A DNA stretch of 47,706 nt from Rhodococcus rhodnii NBRC 100604. Its GTDB lineage: Bacteria; Actinomycetota; Actinomycetes; Mycobacteriales; Mycobacteriaceae. The translations under genes were made by a program, and so were the position numbers. Positions 36,001 to 43,575 of the stretch are shown piece after piece; within the stretch, counting starts at the first letter, position 1; every line of letters starts with the position of its first letter. Below the pieces are notes generated by a model. The model was not told where the DNA came from and searched no databases. It saw nothing but the letters and a program-made list of their open reading frames with translations. Location: the NCBI RefSeq assembly GCF_001894925.1, contig NZ_BCXD01000023.1, positions 1 to 47,706 on the forward strand. Direction: 5' to 3'.

Positions 36001-37004
36001 CACTGCCCGCACACCTGCGGATGACGTTCGTCGTGCGCGACGAGGAGGGCCGCGAACTCGGCCGCGGCAAGGACCTCGCCGCGCTGCGCCGTTCCCTCGC
36101 GCCGAAGGTCCGCGCCGAGGTCTCGCGCGCCGCGACCGGTGCCGAACGCCCGCCGGCGACGACGTGGACCGCGGACACACTGGGCACGCTCGCGCCGTCG
36201 GTCACCCGCACGCTCGCCGGGCAGCAGGTCACGGGTCATCCCGCGCTCGCGGTCGAGGGCCCGGGTGTGGCGGTGCGCGTCTTCACGACCGAGGCCGAGG
36301 CCCGCGCCGCCCACCGCGCGGGGTTGCGGACGCTGCTCGTCCATGCACTGCCGCTCACGACGAGGTCCGCCGTCGGCGGGCTGGGCAACGCCGATCGCCT
36401 CACCCTCGGCGCGAACCCCGACGGAAGCATCGACGCGCTCGTCGACGACTGCAAACGCGCGGTCGCCGACCGAGCCGTCGCGACGTACGACTCCCCCGTG
36501 CGCTCACCCGAGGAGTTCGCGCGGTTCACCGAGCACGTGCGCCCCGGCTTCGCGCGCGGCGTCGCGGCCCTCGCCCGTTCGCTCGTCCCCGTCCTCGAGG
36601 CCGATCGTCGCGTGCGGGCACTGCTCGACGGCGGATCGGGCGACGCGGTCGAGGACGTGCGGCAGCAACGGGATTCGCTCGTCTTCCCGGGCTTCGTCGC
36701 CGAGCTCGGGCTCGCCCGGCTCCGGCATCTCCCGCGCTATCTCGCCGCCGCTGCGGTGCGGCTCGAGTCGCTTCCCGGGTCGGCCGGCCGCGACGAACGG
36801 GGCATGGACACGCTCGACCGCGTGTACGGGGCGCTCGACGCCGCGCTCGCCCGGATGCCCGAACAGCGCCGGACCTCGCGGGCGGTGGACGCCGTGCTGT
36901 GGTCGATCGAGGAGTTGCGGGTGAGCCTGTTCGCGCAGTCGCTCGGCACCGACGGCCCGATCTCGGAGAAGCGGGTCACGACCGCGATCGCCGCGCTGCG
37001 CTGA
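33069..37004 (+). CDS. hrpA: ATP-dependent RNA helicase HrpA
   Basis: 1311 residues. Walker A GETGSGKT (98-105), DEAHER (DEAH at 195-198), TSATID, and QRTGRCGRVADG (motif VI) mark a DEAH/RHA helicase. After the core come winged-helix/HA2 and OB-type regions and a long C-terminal DUF3418-like region, as in bacterial HrpA of about 1300 residues. HrpA acts on RNA and, in E. coli, helps rescue stalled or collided ribosomes. ATG at 33069, with TATCCT 10 bases upstream. The antisense frame of similar size is an artefact of GC codon bias. Confidence 0.95.
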   Translation: MSTHHRTASDTPSRAELKKRLSEVSIADAARLRRTIDKARDEQALARAAQRLDAAAARVASRAAAVPPVSFPAELPVSARRDDIAAAIERHQVVIVAGETGSGKTTQIPKICLQLGRGVRGRIGHTQPRRLAARSVADRIAHELGVELGGAVGYAVRFTDKVADDTLVKLMTDGILLAEIQRDRMLRAYDTIIIDEAHERSLNIDFILGYLAQLLPRRPDLKVIVTSATIDPERFAQHFAVDGVPAPIVEVSGRTYPVEVRYRPLAVATGGDDEDDRAEPLGIVDRDPVDAICDAVRELLAEPPGDILVFLSGEREIRDTADALAELTLRNLEILPLYARLSAAEQNRVFTSHTGRRVVLATNVAETSLTVPGIRYVVDPGTARISRYSVRTKVQRLPIEPVSQASARQRTGRCGRVADGICIRLYSEEDFLSRPPFTEPEILRTNLASVILQMAALGLGDIAAFPFVEPPDPRAIRDGIAVLEELGALEPGSRGDDPTLTPTGRDLARIPVDPRMARMLVQARHEGALRELLVIVAALSIQDVRERPAEHRQAADEKHARFDADGSDFLAYLALWRYLREQRDALSSNRFRRMCRDEYLHYLRIREWHDLHGQLRRITRDLGWTEADAPAGPDAVHRSLLSGLLSHIGLREGETREFAGARGSKFVVFPGSSLAKKPPRWVMAAELVETSRLFGRTVGRIEPEWAERLAGPLVKRTHSEPHWSSRRGATMAYERVTLFGVPLVAKRAVDYGAIDPEVAREMFIRHALVDGEWTTHHRFFHDNKALLDDVEELEHRARRRDIVVDDDALHDFYDERIPADVVSARHFDAWWKKARRRDPDLLDFTTATVLNADAAAVSAREFPDAWRQGDVQFPLSYQFEPGHDDDGVTATIPVATLGVVRPVGFDWLVPGMRSDLAVALIKTLPKHLRRQVVPAPDFAEAALAAVTPRSEPIASALARELSRLGGLDIAADDFDPTALPAHLRMTFVVRDEEGRELGRGKDLAALRRSLAPKVRAEVSRAATGAERPPATTWTADTLGTLAPSVTRTLAGQQVTGHPALAVEGPGVAVRVFTTEAEARAAHRAGLRTLLVHALPLTTRSAVGGLGNADRLTLGANPDGSIDALVDDCKRAVADRAVATYDSPVRSPEEFARFTEHVRPGFARGVAALARSLVPVLEADRRVRALLDGGSGDAVEDVRQQRDSLVFPGFVAELGLARLRHLPRYLAAAAVRLESLPGSAGRDERGMDTLDRVYGALDAALARMPEQRRTSRAVDAVLWSIEELRVSLFAQSLGTDGPISEKRVTTAIAALR

Positions 37005-37084
37005 CGGCCGGGCGGTTCCCAGGAGCGCTGTGAGTGGCGTCATACTCGGCGCGTCCGTTTCGCCCCGTTCCCCGGCCGGTCCAC

Positions 37085-37090
37085 TACCCT
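37085..37090 (+). promoter_or_regulatory. -10 box, likely leaderless, of the DUF368 transporter gene
   Basis: TACCCT with 7 bases to the ATG at 37098; no ribosome binding site. Confidence 0.5.
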
Positions 37091-37097
37091 CGGCCGG

Positions 37098-38168
37098 ATG
37101 AGCACTTCGGCCCCTGCAGAGCAGTCGACCCGCACCGGCGTGGGTGCCCACTCGGCCAACATCGCCCGAGGCGGACTGATGGGAGTCGTCGAGACCATCC
37201 CCGGCGTCAGCGCCGGGACGGTCGCCCTGATCACCAACATCTACGACAGGCTGATCCTGTCCGCCGGGCACGCCGTGTCCGGCATCCGCGCCGTCGTCAC
37301 CGACGTTCCGCGCGGAGCGGGAACGCAGCGCGCACGCGAGCAGGCCCGTGGGATCGACTGGCCGCTCGTCGCCGGGGTGCTCGCCGGCATGGCCGTGATG
37401 GTGGTCATCTCCGCCGCCATCGTCGCACCGCTCGTCGAAGCCCACCCGCAGCGGTCGTACGCACTCTTCTTCGGGCTCGTCCTGGCGTCGCTGTGGGTGC
37501 CGTTCTCGACGAGCGGCGGCACATGGCGACCCCGCGACGTCGCCCTCGCACTCGCGGCCGCCGCAGCGGCATTCATGCTCACGGGACTGCCCCCGAGCGA
37601 CGTCAGCGATCCTGCACCGCTCTTCGTCGTCGGCTCGGCGATGATCGCGATCTGCGCGCTCGTGATCCCGGGACTCTCGGGCGCCTTCATGCTGCTCGCT
37701 CTCGGCATGTACACGACGACGATGGACGCCCTCAACAACCGCGAGATCGGCTACATCCTGCTGTTCGCGACGGGTGCGTTCCTCGGCCTGTCGATGTTCG
37801 TCAAGGTCCTGCAGAAGCTCCTCGAAGAGCATCGACACATCACACTCGTCGTCATGACGGGACTGCTCGCCGGATCGCTGCGCGCGCTGTGGCCGTGGCA
37901 GCCGTGGGACGGCGAGAGCCGCGATCTCCTCGCGCCGTCGACGGACGTCGCGATGACCGTCGGCCTCATGGCCGCGGGCGTGGCGATCGTCGTCACCGCA
38001 CTCGTCGTGTCGGCTCGCATCGAGAGCGCGCGGGCTCCGCAGCTCCAGGTCGCGGCCGCGGGGACCGGTACAGACGAGCCGGTCGCTCCGACTGCTCAGG
38101 AGACCCCGGACACGACCACCGCAGGCACACGCGCCGCGCCGAGCCGCAACGACGGCACCGAGGACTGA
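37098..38168 (+). CDS. DUF368 family polyprenyl-phosphate transporter (PopT-like)
   Basis: 356 residues, about eight to nine membrane helices. The family signature is clear: RGGLMGVVETIPGVSAGTVALI near the N-terminus and its second copy ALVIPGLSGAFMLLALGMY in the middle, re-entrant hairpins of the inverted repeat. DUF368 proteins have recently been shown to recycle undecaprenyl phosphate across the membrane; the actinobacterial carrier would be decaprenyl phosphate (inference). The last 55 residues are a polar, Thr/Ala-rich cytoplasmic tail. Between hrpA and the convergent nrdR. Confidence 0.88.
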   Translation: MSTSAPAEQSTRTGVGAHSANIARGGLMGVVETIPGVSAGTVALITNIYDRLILSAGHAVSGIRAVVTDVPRGAGTQRAREQARGIDWPLVAGVLAGMAVMVVISAAIVAPLVEAHPQRSYALFFGLVLASLWVPFSTSGGTWRPRDVALALAAAAAAFMLTGLPPSDVSDPAPLFVVGSAMIAICALVIPGLSGAFMLLALGMYTTTMDALNNREIGYILLFATGAFLGLSMFVKVLQKLLEEHRHITLVVMTGLLAGSLRALWPWQPWDGESRDLLAPSTDVAMTVGLMAAGVAIVVTALVVSARIESARAPQLQVAAAGTGTDEPVAPTAQETPDTTTAGTRAAPSRNDGTED

Positions 38169-38208
38169 CGGCGGACCGACTGGGCCACCCACACGGGCGG
38201 CCTCCCGC

Positions 38209-38706
38209 TCAGACGCGCTGCTCGGCACTCTCGCTGCGGGACGCGTCGTCCGTGGTGGCGTCGCGGTGAAGGCGCATCTCGTCGATCTCCCGCGCGAAAT
38301 CCTCTGCCGAGCTGAACGAGCGGTACACCGAGGCGAACCGCAGGTAGGCGACCTCGTCGAGATCGCGGAGCGGTCCGAGGATCGCGAGCCCGACTTCGTT
38401 GCTCGGGATCTCCGCGGAACCCGACGCGCGGACGGCGTCCTCGACCTGCGCGGCGAGTTGGTCGAGGGCATCGGCGTCGACCTGACGTCCCTGGCACGCG
38501 CGCGCGACACCGCGCTTGACCTTCTCCCTGCTGAACGGCTCCGTCACGCCGCTGCGCTTGACGACGGACAGTACCGCGGTCTCGACGGTGCTGAATCGGC
38601 GGCCACACTCGGGGCACGCACGCCGACGCCGGATGGCCTGCCCGTCGTCGACCTCGCGCGAGTCGACGACGCGCGAGTCGGGGTTACGGCAGTACGGGCA
38701 GTGCAT
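38209..38706 (-). CDS. nrdR: Transcriptional repressor NrdR
   Basis: 165 residues. N-terminal zinc ribbon MHCPYC (Cys3, Cys6) and CPECGRRF (Cys31, Cys34), then an ATP-cone domain ([20 protein letters not shown] and the rest). NrdR senses ATP/dATP and represses ribonucleotide reductase genes. ATG at 38704-38706. The tail after residue 150 is variable. Next to the ChiZ-like gene and lexA as in M. tuberculosis (Rv2718c-Rv2720c). No ribonucleotide reductase gene is in this window. Confidence 0.96.
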   Translation of the reverse strand: MHCPYCRNPDSRVVDSREVDDGQAIRRRRACPECGRRFSTVETAVLSVVKRSGVTEPFSREKVKRGVARACQGRQVDADALDQLAAQVEDAVRASGSAEIPSNEVGLAILGPLRDLDEVAYLRFASVYRSFSSAEDFAREIDEMRLHRDATTDDASRSESAEQRV

Positions 38707-38891
38707 GCGCGATCCTTCGTCGGGTCCGGCGTGGCCGCCGCGACGCACGTCGATGCCGCTGTGCGTGGCCCGGAGGCCACGACCACGTGGAAGTGAGAGC
38801 CTGTCAGTGCCAGAGACTACCCGGCCCCGCACCGACGTGTCCGGGCGTGGCACGGGGTCGCCGCACCTCGGGCCGCTCGCCCCACCGCGCA

Positions 38892-39290
38892 TCAGGACCC
38901 CGCCGCAGATCCGGCGTGCTCGACGGAGACGACGTGCTCGGCGGGAAGCGGCGCCGGGGCGGGGCCTGCCGCGAGGTTCGCGACGCCGACCAGACCGAGA
39001 ATGGAGACCGCGGACGCCAGCGCCGCAACCGCGACACCTCGCCACCCCGCCGATCCGGACGTCTCCGGACGCCGGGCCGGCACGGCGCATCGGGTTCCGC
39101 GCTGCGCCGGGCGTGGCCGCCGATCCGCCACACGGGGACGATCGAGAACCCGCGCGCGTCGCTCGGCCCCTGCCGCACGTGCCGCCATACCGGCGGTCGC
39201 CGTACCCGGAACCGTACGCAGCATCATCCCGTTCTCCACCGCCCTCGTCTTCCCGGCCGCCACAGCCTTCTCGATCGCCGTCGTCGCCAT
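38892..39290 (-). CDS. Short ChiZ/Rv2719c-like membrane protein, LysM absent
   Basis: About 132 residues from the ATG at 39288-39290 (in-frame GTG/ATG starts up to 39347 are possible). A basic cytoplasmic N-terminal half with Arg-rich stretches, one transmembrane helix (about 83-109, [20 protein letters not shown]), and a 23-residue outer tail ending [15 protein letters not shown]. Position between nrdR and lexA, orientation and topology match Rv2719c/ChiZ, an SOS-induced protein that inhibits division and has a C-terminal LysM. Here the frame stops just where LysM begins, and none of the other frames in the following 185 bases encodes a LysM. So it is either a natural short form or a truncated gene. 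Confidence 0.65.
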   Translation of the reverse strand: MATTAIEKAVAAGKTRAVENGMMLRTVPGTATAGMAARAAGAERRARVLDRPRVADRRPRPAQRGTRCAVPARRPETSGSAGWRGVAVAALASAVSILGLVGVANLAAGPAPAPLPAEHVVSVEHAGSAAGS

Positions 39291-39339
39291 ATCCGCCGTC
39301 CCAGCTCGCATGCCCATCACCCGCTCGTCTCGCTCGAAT

Positions 39340-39368
39340 CCGACCACTCACCGTTTCCGACCACTCAC
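39340..39368. repeat. 12-bp direct repeat upstream of the ChiZ-like gene
   Basis: CCGACCACTCAC occurs at 39340-39351 and again at 39357-39368, a 17-base period. It lies between the ChiZ-like start and the LexA-box cluster. Confidence 0.7.
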
Positions 39369-39369
39369 G

Positions 39370-39411
39370 GTTCGAGGCACTCGAACACGCTTTCGTAGTA
39401 CGTGTGTTCGA
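39370..39411. promoter_or_regulatory. LexA half-site cluster on the ChiZ-like side
   Basis: GTTCGA at 39370-39375, TCGAAC at 39381-39386 and GTTCGA at 39406-39411. The halves are not at the 4-base spacing of a full SOS box, so single strong sites are doubtful, but the density is far above background. Confidence 0.45.
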
Positions 39412-39457
39412 GTCTTGCAGACGGGTCCGACATTGTCACGAGGCAACGAGGAATTCG

Positions 39458-39473
39458 TCGAACATTTCTTCGA
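39458..39473. promoter_or_regulatory. LexA (SOS) box 1
   Basis: TCGAACATTTCTTCGA against the actinobacterial consensus TCGAAC-N4-GTTCGA: one mismatch. Lies in the interval between the divergent ChiZ-like gene and lexA. Confidence 0.75.
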
Positions 39474-39527
39474 TTCGGCGGTTCGAGGGAGTGAATTCAT
39501 CCACAGCTCCGGTCGAACACACAGACG

Positions 39528-39543
39528 TCGAACACGTGTTTGA
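39528..39543. promoter_or_regulatory. LexA (SOS) box 2 overlapping the lexA -35
   Basis: TCGAACACGTGTTTGA, one mismatch to consensus. Its last four bases coincide with the -35 element of the lexA promoter, a geometry suited to autorepression. Further half-sites stand nearby at 39481-39486 and 39513-39518. Confidence 0.85.
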
Positions 39544-39568
39544 GAACGCGCGGAGAAACGGATACATT
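39540..39568 (+). promoter_or_regulatory. lexA promoter
   Basis: TTGAGA (39540-39545), 17-base spacer, TACATT (39563-39568). Predicted transcription start is near 39575, leaving a leader of about 195 bases before the lexA ATG, which contains a tandem repeat. Confidence 0.75.
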
Positions 39569-39665
39569 CGTGGGGCGACTCGAGTCACAGGACTCTCGTT
39601 GCGTCCCATCGACAACGATCCACTCGACCGGGACGCGCCGACGGCCCCTGCGGACGACCGAGCAC

Positions 39666-39708
39666 CGAGGCACGAAGTACCGAGCACGAAGTACCGAGCA
39701 CGAAGTAC
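39666..39708 (+). repeat. 14-bp tandem repeat in the lexA leader
   Basis: CGAGCACGAAGTAC is perfect at 39681-39694 and 39695-39708, preceded by a 15-base variant (39666-39680) and followed by decayed copies to about 39733. It is A-rich compared with its surroundings and lies between the lexA promoter and start codon. Confidence 0.85.
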
Positions 39709-39770
39709 GAAGCACCGAACAGTAAGCACGAGCAGACGAGAACCCACAGCACGCAGAAGGACGGCACGCG

Positions 39771-40457
39771 ATGAAGAAGAGGACCTCGACCGACGCCGCG
39801 GCGGATCCCACCGATCCGCTCGCCGGCCTCACCGACCGCCAGCGGCGCGTCCTGAACGTGATCCGGGACACGGTCGCGCAGCGCGGGTATCCGCCGAGCA
39901 TCCGCGAGATCGGCGACGCCGTGGGGCTGAACTCCACCTCGTCGGTCGCGCACCAGTTGCGCACGCTCGAGCGCAAGGGGCTGCTCAAGCGCGATCCCAA
40001 CCGGCCCCGCGCGGTCAACGTGCAGATCGTCACCGATCCCGCGCCGCAGACGACTCCCGCGACGCTCGACGCGCCCACCGAGGCGACGATGGTGCCCGTA
40101 CTGGGCCGTATCGCCGCCGGTGGCCCGATCCTCGCCGAGGAGGCCGTCGAGGACGTCTTCCCGCTCCCGCGTGAACTGGTCGGGCAGGGTTCGCTGTTCC
40201 TGCTCAAGGTGGTCGGCGAGTCGATGGTCGACGCCGCGATCTGCGACGGCGACTGGGTCGTGGTGCGTCAGCAGAACGTCGCCGACAACGGCGACGTCGT
40301 CGCCGCGATGATCGACGGCGAGGCCACCGTCAAGACGTTCAAGCGCACCGGCAAGGACGTATGGCTCATGCCGCACAACGAGCTGTTCGAGCCGATCAAC
40401 GGCAACGACGCCGTGATCCTCGGCAAGGTCGTCACGGTCATGCGCAAGCTCTCCTGA
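39771..40457 (+). CDS. lexA: SOS repressor LexA
   Basis: 228 residues. N-terminal winged HTH ([14 protein letters not shown], then [27 protein letters not shown] recognition helix, about 20-66), Ala116-Gly117 cleavage site in RIAAGGP, and the Ser151/Lys188 catalytic dyad in GESMVDA and EATVKTF. RecA-stimulated self-cleavage derepresses DNA-damage genes. ATG at 39771 after AAGGACGG. Its own promoter carries an overlapping SOS box. The transcript ends at the hairpin 40462-40506. Confidence 0.97.
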   Translation: MKKRTSTDAAADPTDPLAGLTDRQRRVLNVIRDTVAQRGYPPSIREIGDAVGLNSTSSVAHQLRTLERKGLLKRDPNRPRAVNVQIVTDPAPQTTPATLDAPTEATMVPVLGRIAAGGPILAEEAVEDVFPLPRELVGQGSLFLLKVVGESMVDAAICDGDWVVVRQQNVADNGDVVAAMIDGEATVKTFKRTGKDVWLMPHNELFEPINGNDAVILGKVVTVMRKLS

Positions 40458-40461
40458 CACA

Positions 40462-40506
40462 CGACACGGGCCCGGCCACGCGCGAAGCGTGGCCGGGCCC
40501 GTGTCG
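40462..40506. terminator. Perfect 20-bp hairpin between lexA and the acyl-CoA dehydrogenase gene
   Basis: Arms 40462-40481 and 40487-40506 pair completely around GCGAA. It separates two convergent genes and probably acts in both directions. Confidence 0.9.
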
Positions 40507-40550
40507 GCGAGAAGGACGGCGGCAGCGGACGTCCGGGGCCGCCGCGTGTG

Positions 40551-41693
40551 TCAGAGATTCAGGCCGCGGCCGATGATTTCCTTCATGATCTCGGTCGTAC
40601 CGCCGTAGATCGTCTGAACGCGCGAATCCATGTAGGCCTTCGCGACGGGGTATTCCTTCATGTAGCCGTAGCCGCCGTGCAGCTGGAGGCAGCGGTCGAT
40701 CAGCTCGACCTGCTTCTCCGTCGTCCACCACTTGGCCATCGCGGCCTCCTGGACCGTGAGCGTCTCGGCGTTGAGAAGTTCGATGCACTTGTCGACGAAG
40801 ACCCGCGCGATCTGGGTCTCGGTCGCGAGTTCGGCGAGCACGAAGCGCGTGTTCTGGAAGCGTCCGATCGGCTTGCCGAACGCCTTGCGGTCGCGGGCGT
40901 ACTGCGTCGTCTGATCGAGCACCGCCTCCATCGCGGCGGCCGCGACGACGGCGATCGAGAGGCGCTCCTGCGGGAGGTTCTTCATGAGGTAGATGAACCC
41001 CATGCCCTCCTCGCCCAGGAGATTCGCGCCGGGCACGCGGACGTCGGAGAAGCTCAGCTCGGCCGTGTCCTGTGCCTTCATGCCGATCTTGTCGAGATTG
41101 CGGCCGCGCTCGAAGCCCTCCATGTCGCGCTCGACGACGAGGAGCGAGAAGCCCTGCGCGCCTGCCTCCGGGTTCGTCTGGGCGACCACGATCACGAGGT
41201 CGGCGTTGATGCCGTTCGTGATGAAGGTCTTGGAGCCGTCGAGGATCCAGTCGTCGCCGTCACGCACCGCGCGGGTACGGATGCCCTGCAGGTCGCTGCC
41301 GGTGCCGGGCTCGGTCATCGCGATCGCAGTGATGATCTCGCCCGACGCGAAGCCGGGGAGCCAGCGCTTCTTCTGCTCGTCGTTCGCGAGCTCGATCAGG
41401 TACGGCGCGACGACGTCGTTGTGCAGTGGGAAGCCGATTCCGCTGAAGCCGCCGCGGGTCGTCTCCTCGGTGACGATGGAGTTGTACCGGAAGTCCTTGA
41501 CTCCCCCGCCGCCGTACTCCTCCGGCACTGCGGTTCCGAGGAACCCCTGCTTGCCGGCCTCGACCCAGACACTGCGGTCGACGATGTTCTGTTCCTCCCA
41601 CTGCGCGTGGTAGGGCGCCACGTGCTGTTCGAGAAACTTCCGGTACGACTCCCGGAACATCTCGTGCTCGGGTTCGAACAGGGTGCGTTCCAC
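40551..41693 (-). CDS. Acyl-CoA dehydrogenase, long-chain type (FadE)
   Basis: 380 residues from the GTG at 41691-41693, with GAGGAG 7 bases upstream. FAD-binding segments ITAIAMTEPGTGSDL and WILDGSKTFITNG are intact. At the place where medium-chain enzymes have the catalytic Glu (YEGT) it reads IYGGTTEIMKE, and the Glu of NLPQERL is present instead, the pattern of long-chain and isovaleryl-type acyl-CoA dehydrogenases. It oxidises an acyl-CoA to the 2-enoyl-CoA and passes electrons to ETF. No other beta-oxidation gene is adjacent. Confidence 0.9.
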   Translation of the reverse strand: MERTLFEPEHEMFRESYRKFLEQHVAPYHAQWEEQNIVDRSVWVEAGKQGFLGTAVPEEYGGGGVKDFRYNSIVTEETTRGGFSGIGFPLHNDVVAPYLIELANDEQKKRWLPGFASGEIITAIAMTEPGTGSDLQGIRTRAVRDGDDWILDGSKTFITNGINADLVIVVAQTNPEAGAQGFSLLVVERDMEGFERGRNLDKIGMKAQDTAELSFSDVRVPGANLLGEEGMGFIYLMKNLPQERLSIAVVAAAAMEAVLDQTTQYARDRKAFGKPIGRFQNTRFVLAELATETQIARVFVDKCIELLNAETLTVQEAAMAKWWTTEKQVELIDRCLQLHGGYGYMKEYPVAKAYMDSRVQTIYGGTTEIMKEIIGRGLNL

Positions 41694-41713
41694 GCCGGAC
41701 TCCTCATGTCGTT

Positions 41714-41733
41714 CCGGCCCCGCCCGGGGCCGG
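41714..41733. terminator. GC hairpin upstream of the acyl-CoA dehydrogenase start
   Basis: CCGGCCCCG and CGGGGCCGG (41714-41722 and 41725-41733) face each other with a two-base centre. It is downstream of the permease gene and in the leader of the next gene, so it may attenuate read-through; role uncertain. Confidence 0.35.
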
Positions 41734-41780
41734 TTCCAGTGACGGCCCGGCGCTCGTCGCACACGGGCCCCTCGCGAACG

Positions 41781-41809
41781 AGCCTAGGACGCCCTGCGAA
41801 CGTGGTGAA
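41781..41809 (-). promoter_or_regulatory. Promoter of the acyl-CoA dehydrogenase gene
   Basis: Minus strand TTCACC (41804-41809), 17-base spacer, TAGGCT (41781-41786). Gives a leader of about 80 bases. Confidence 0.5.
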
Positions 41810-41876
41810 TGACCCAGACGATCGGGAAACGTGACCGAGAACTCGTCGGGTTGCCCGCGGTCCCGGCGATCTGCGG

Positions 41877-43199
41877 CTACGCCCGGCGCAGGCGCGCGAG
41901 CCGGCGCATCACGGGGTAGAGCACGAGGATGCCGACCGAACCCCAGGCGATGCCGCCGAGTTCGACCGAGCCGATCGCGAGCGTGAGATCGCCGATGCCG
42001 GCGACGAGGGCGGCGGCGACGACCGTGAGATTGACCGGGTCGGTGAAGTCGACCTTCGCGTCCATCCAGATGCGCACGCCGAGAATGCCGATGAGGCCGT
42101 AGAGCACGAGCGTCGCACCGCCGAGCACACCGTCCGGCACCGTGAACACGAGCGCGCCGAACTTCGGCGAGAACGCGAGCACGATCGCGGTCGCTGCCGC
42201 GACCCAGTAGGCGGCGGTCGAATAGACGCGTGTCGCTGCCATCACGCCGATGTTCTCCGCGTAGGTCGTCGTCCCGGATCCACCTCCGGCGCCGGCGAGC
42301 GTCGTGGCGAGTCCGTCCGCGAGCAGGGCGTCGCCCGCGACGTCGTCGAGCGAACGGCCCGTCATCGCGGCGACGGCCTTCACGTGACCCACGTTCTCGG
42401 CCACGAGGACGATCACGACTGGCAGCGTCACCGCGATGACGCCCAGTTCGAACGAGGGCGCGTGGAAGGTGGGAAGCCCGATCCAGTCGGCCTCGCGGAG
42501 TGCGGCGACCCGCTCCTCCGAGAGCCCGCCCGAGACCGCCGCGAACACCCACCCGACGACGACGCCCACGAGAATGCCGAGCCGCCCGAGCATGCCCGGG
42601 CCGACGACGGTCACGAGGACGATCGCGACGAGCGTGATCGTCGCGACGAGCGGTTGTGCCTCGTAGGACGCGGTCGCGACCGGCGCCAGATTGAGCCCGA
42701 TGAGCACGACCACGGCGCCCGTCACGACGGGCGGCATCACGGCGTCGATCACGCGGGCGCCCGCGAACTTCACCGCGAGGCCCACGAGGAGCAGCGCCGC
42801 GCCGGCGACGAGGACGCCACCGAGCTGAGCACCGATGCCCGATCCGGCCGACGCCGTGAGCGGTGCGATGAAGGCGAACGAGGAGCCGAGGTAGCTGGGC
42901 ACGCGGTTGCGCGTGATCAGCAGGAACAGGACCGTACCGATACCCGAGAACAGCAGGGTCGTCGTGACGGGGAAGCCGGTGATCGTCGGGACGAGCAGCG
43001 TCGCACCGAACATCGCGACGACGTGCTGCATCCCGATGCCCATCGTCCGCGGCCAGCTCAGCCGCTCGTCGGGCGCGACGACCGCGCCGGCGCCGATCGA
43101 ACGGCCGTCGCCGTGGAGGGTCCAGCCGAACAGACGTCCCCGGTCCGGGGCGGCGGGAGAGAGGCCGGGCGCGCCCTCGGCGCGGTGTCGATCGTTCAC
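41877..43199 (-). CDS. NCS2 uracil/xanthine permease
   Basis: 440 residues from the GTG at 43197-43199. About fourteen membrane segments; GIGMQHVVAMFGATLLVP (transport-domain entry), VLVAENVGHVKAV, and the GSGTTTYAENIGVMAATR substrate-site motif characterise uracil-type NCS2 symporters. Uracil or a related nucleobase is the likely substrate. The hydrophilic N-terminus is about 45 residues. TACTAT lies 9 bases upstream of the GTG, so the transcript starts at or just before it. The frame upstream to 43337 is spurious. Confidence 0.88.
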   Translation of the reverse strand: MNDRHRAEGAPGLSPAAPDRGRLFGWTLHGDGRSIGAGAVVAPDERLSWPRTMGIGMQHVVAMFGATLLVPTITGFPVTTTLLFSGIGTVLFLLITRNRVPSYLGSSFAFIAPLTASAGSGIGAQLGGVLVAGAALLLVGLAVKFAGARVIDAVMPPVVTGAVVVLIGLNLAPVATASYEAQPLVATITLVAIVLVTVVGPGMLGRLGILVGVVVGWVFAAVSGGLSEERVAALREADWIGLPTFHAPSFELGVIAVTLPVVIVLVAENVGHVKAVAAMTGRSLDDVAGDALLADGLATTLAGAGGGSGTTTYAENIGVMAATRVYSTAAYWVAAATAIVLAFSPKFGALVFTVPDGVLGGATLVLYGLIGILGVRIWMDAKVDFTDPVNLTVVAAALVAGIGDLTLAIGSVELGGIAWGSVGILVLYPVMRRLARLRRA

Positions 43200-43575
43200 A
43201 AATCGGAAATAGTAGGGCCATACCGCCGCGGCGTCCGCGCCCGGACCGCCCGGGCGCCGCCGACGGCGGTCCCGGCACCGCGCCGATCGCCGTGTGAGCG
43301 AACTCCCACCCGGCCGAACCGGAGCACTCCGGGTCACGCGCGATCGTCGTCGTGCGCAGCACTTCTTGCCCGAATTGCGTCGTGCGCGAGGCTACCTGCG
43401 CCGGGCCCGTGGCGTCGCCGATCTCGCCGGACCGCCCCGCGGCCGCACGTCGCGGCGGTACTTTCTATCCGTTGCCGAGCAGTGCGCGCAGCCTGGCAGC
43501 GTCCGTCCGCGCCCGGGCCGCACTCGCCGGATCGCACTCGCCGGACCGGACATCGCGCATCGATGAGGAGGACCT
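43200..43575. other. Intergenic region between the permease and betT
   Basis: 376 bases without a gene. It holds the minus-strand TACTAT -10 of the permease (43209-43214), a weak TACTTT (43459-43464) that could serve betT, the 13-bp direct repeat at 43519-43545, and a very strong AGGAGG (43566-43571) in front of betT. No betI regulator gene is here. Confidence 0.6.
43519..43545 (+). repeat. 13-bp direct repeat just upstream of betT
   Basis: CGCACTCGCCGGA at 43519-43531 and 43533-43545, a 14-base period, 20 bases before the betT ribosome binding site. It could be an operator or a chance duplication. Confidence 0.55.

Noticed and set aside
32810-37033. A 1407-codon open frame over hrpA
   Set aside because: It is a shadow in another frame of the true HrpA gene; composition is almost entirely Arg, Pro and Gly with no domain.
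38707-38891. Frameshifted LysM remnant after the ChiZ-like gene
   Set aside because: The translated frames show no GDTLWSIA-like or related LysM sequence.
40551-40570. Catalytic defect in the acyl-CoA dehydrogenase because YEGT reads YGGT
   Set aside because: Long-chain type enzymes carry the catalytic Glu elsewhere, and the NLPQERL Glu is present.
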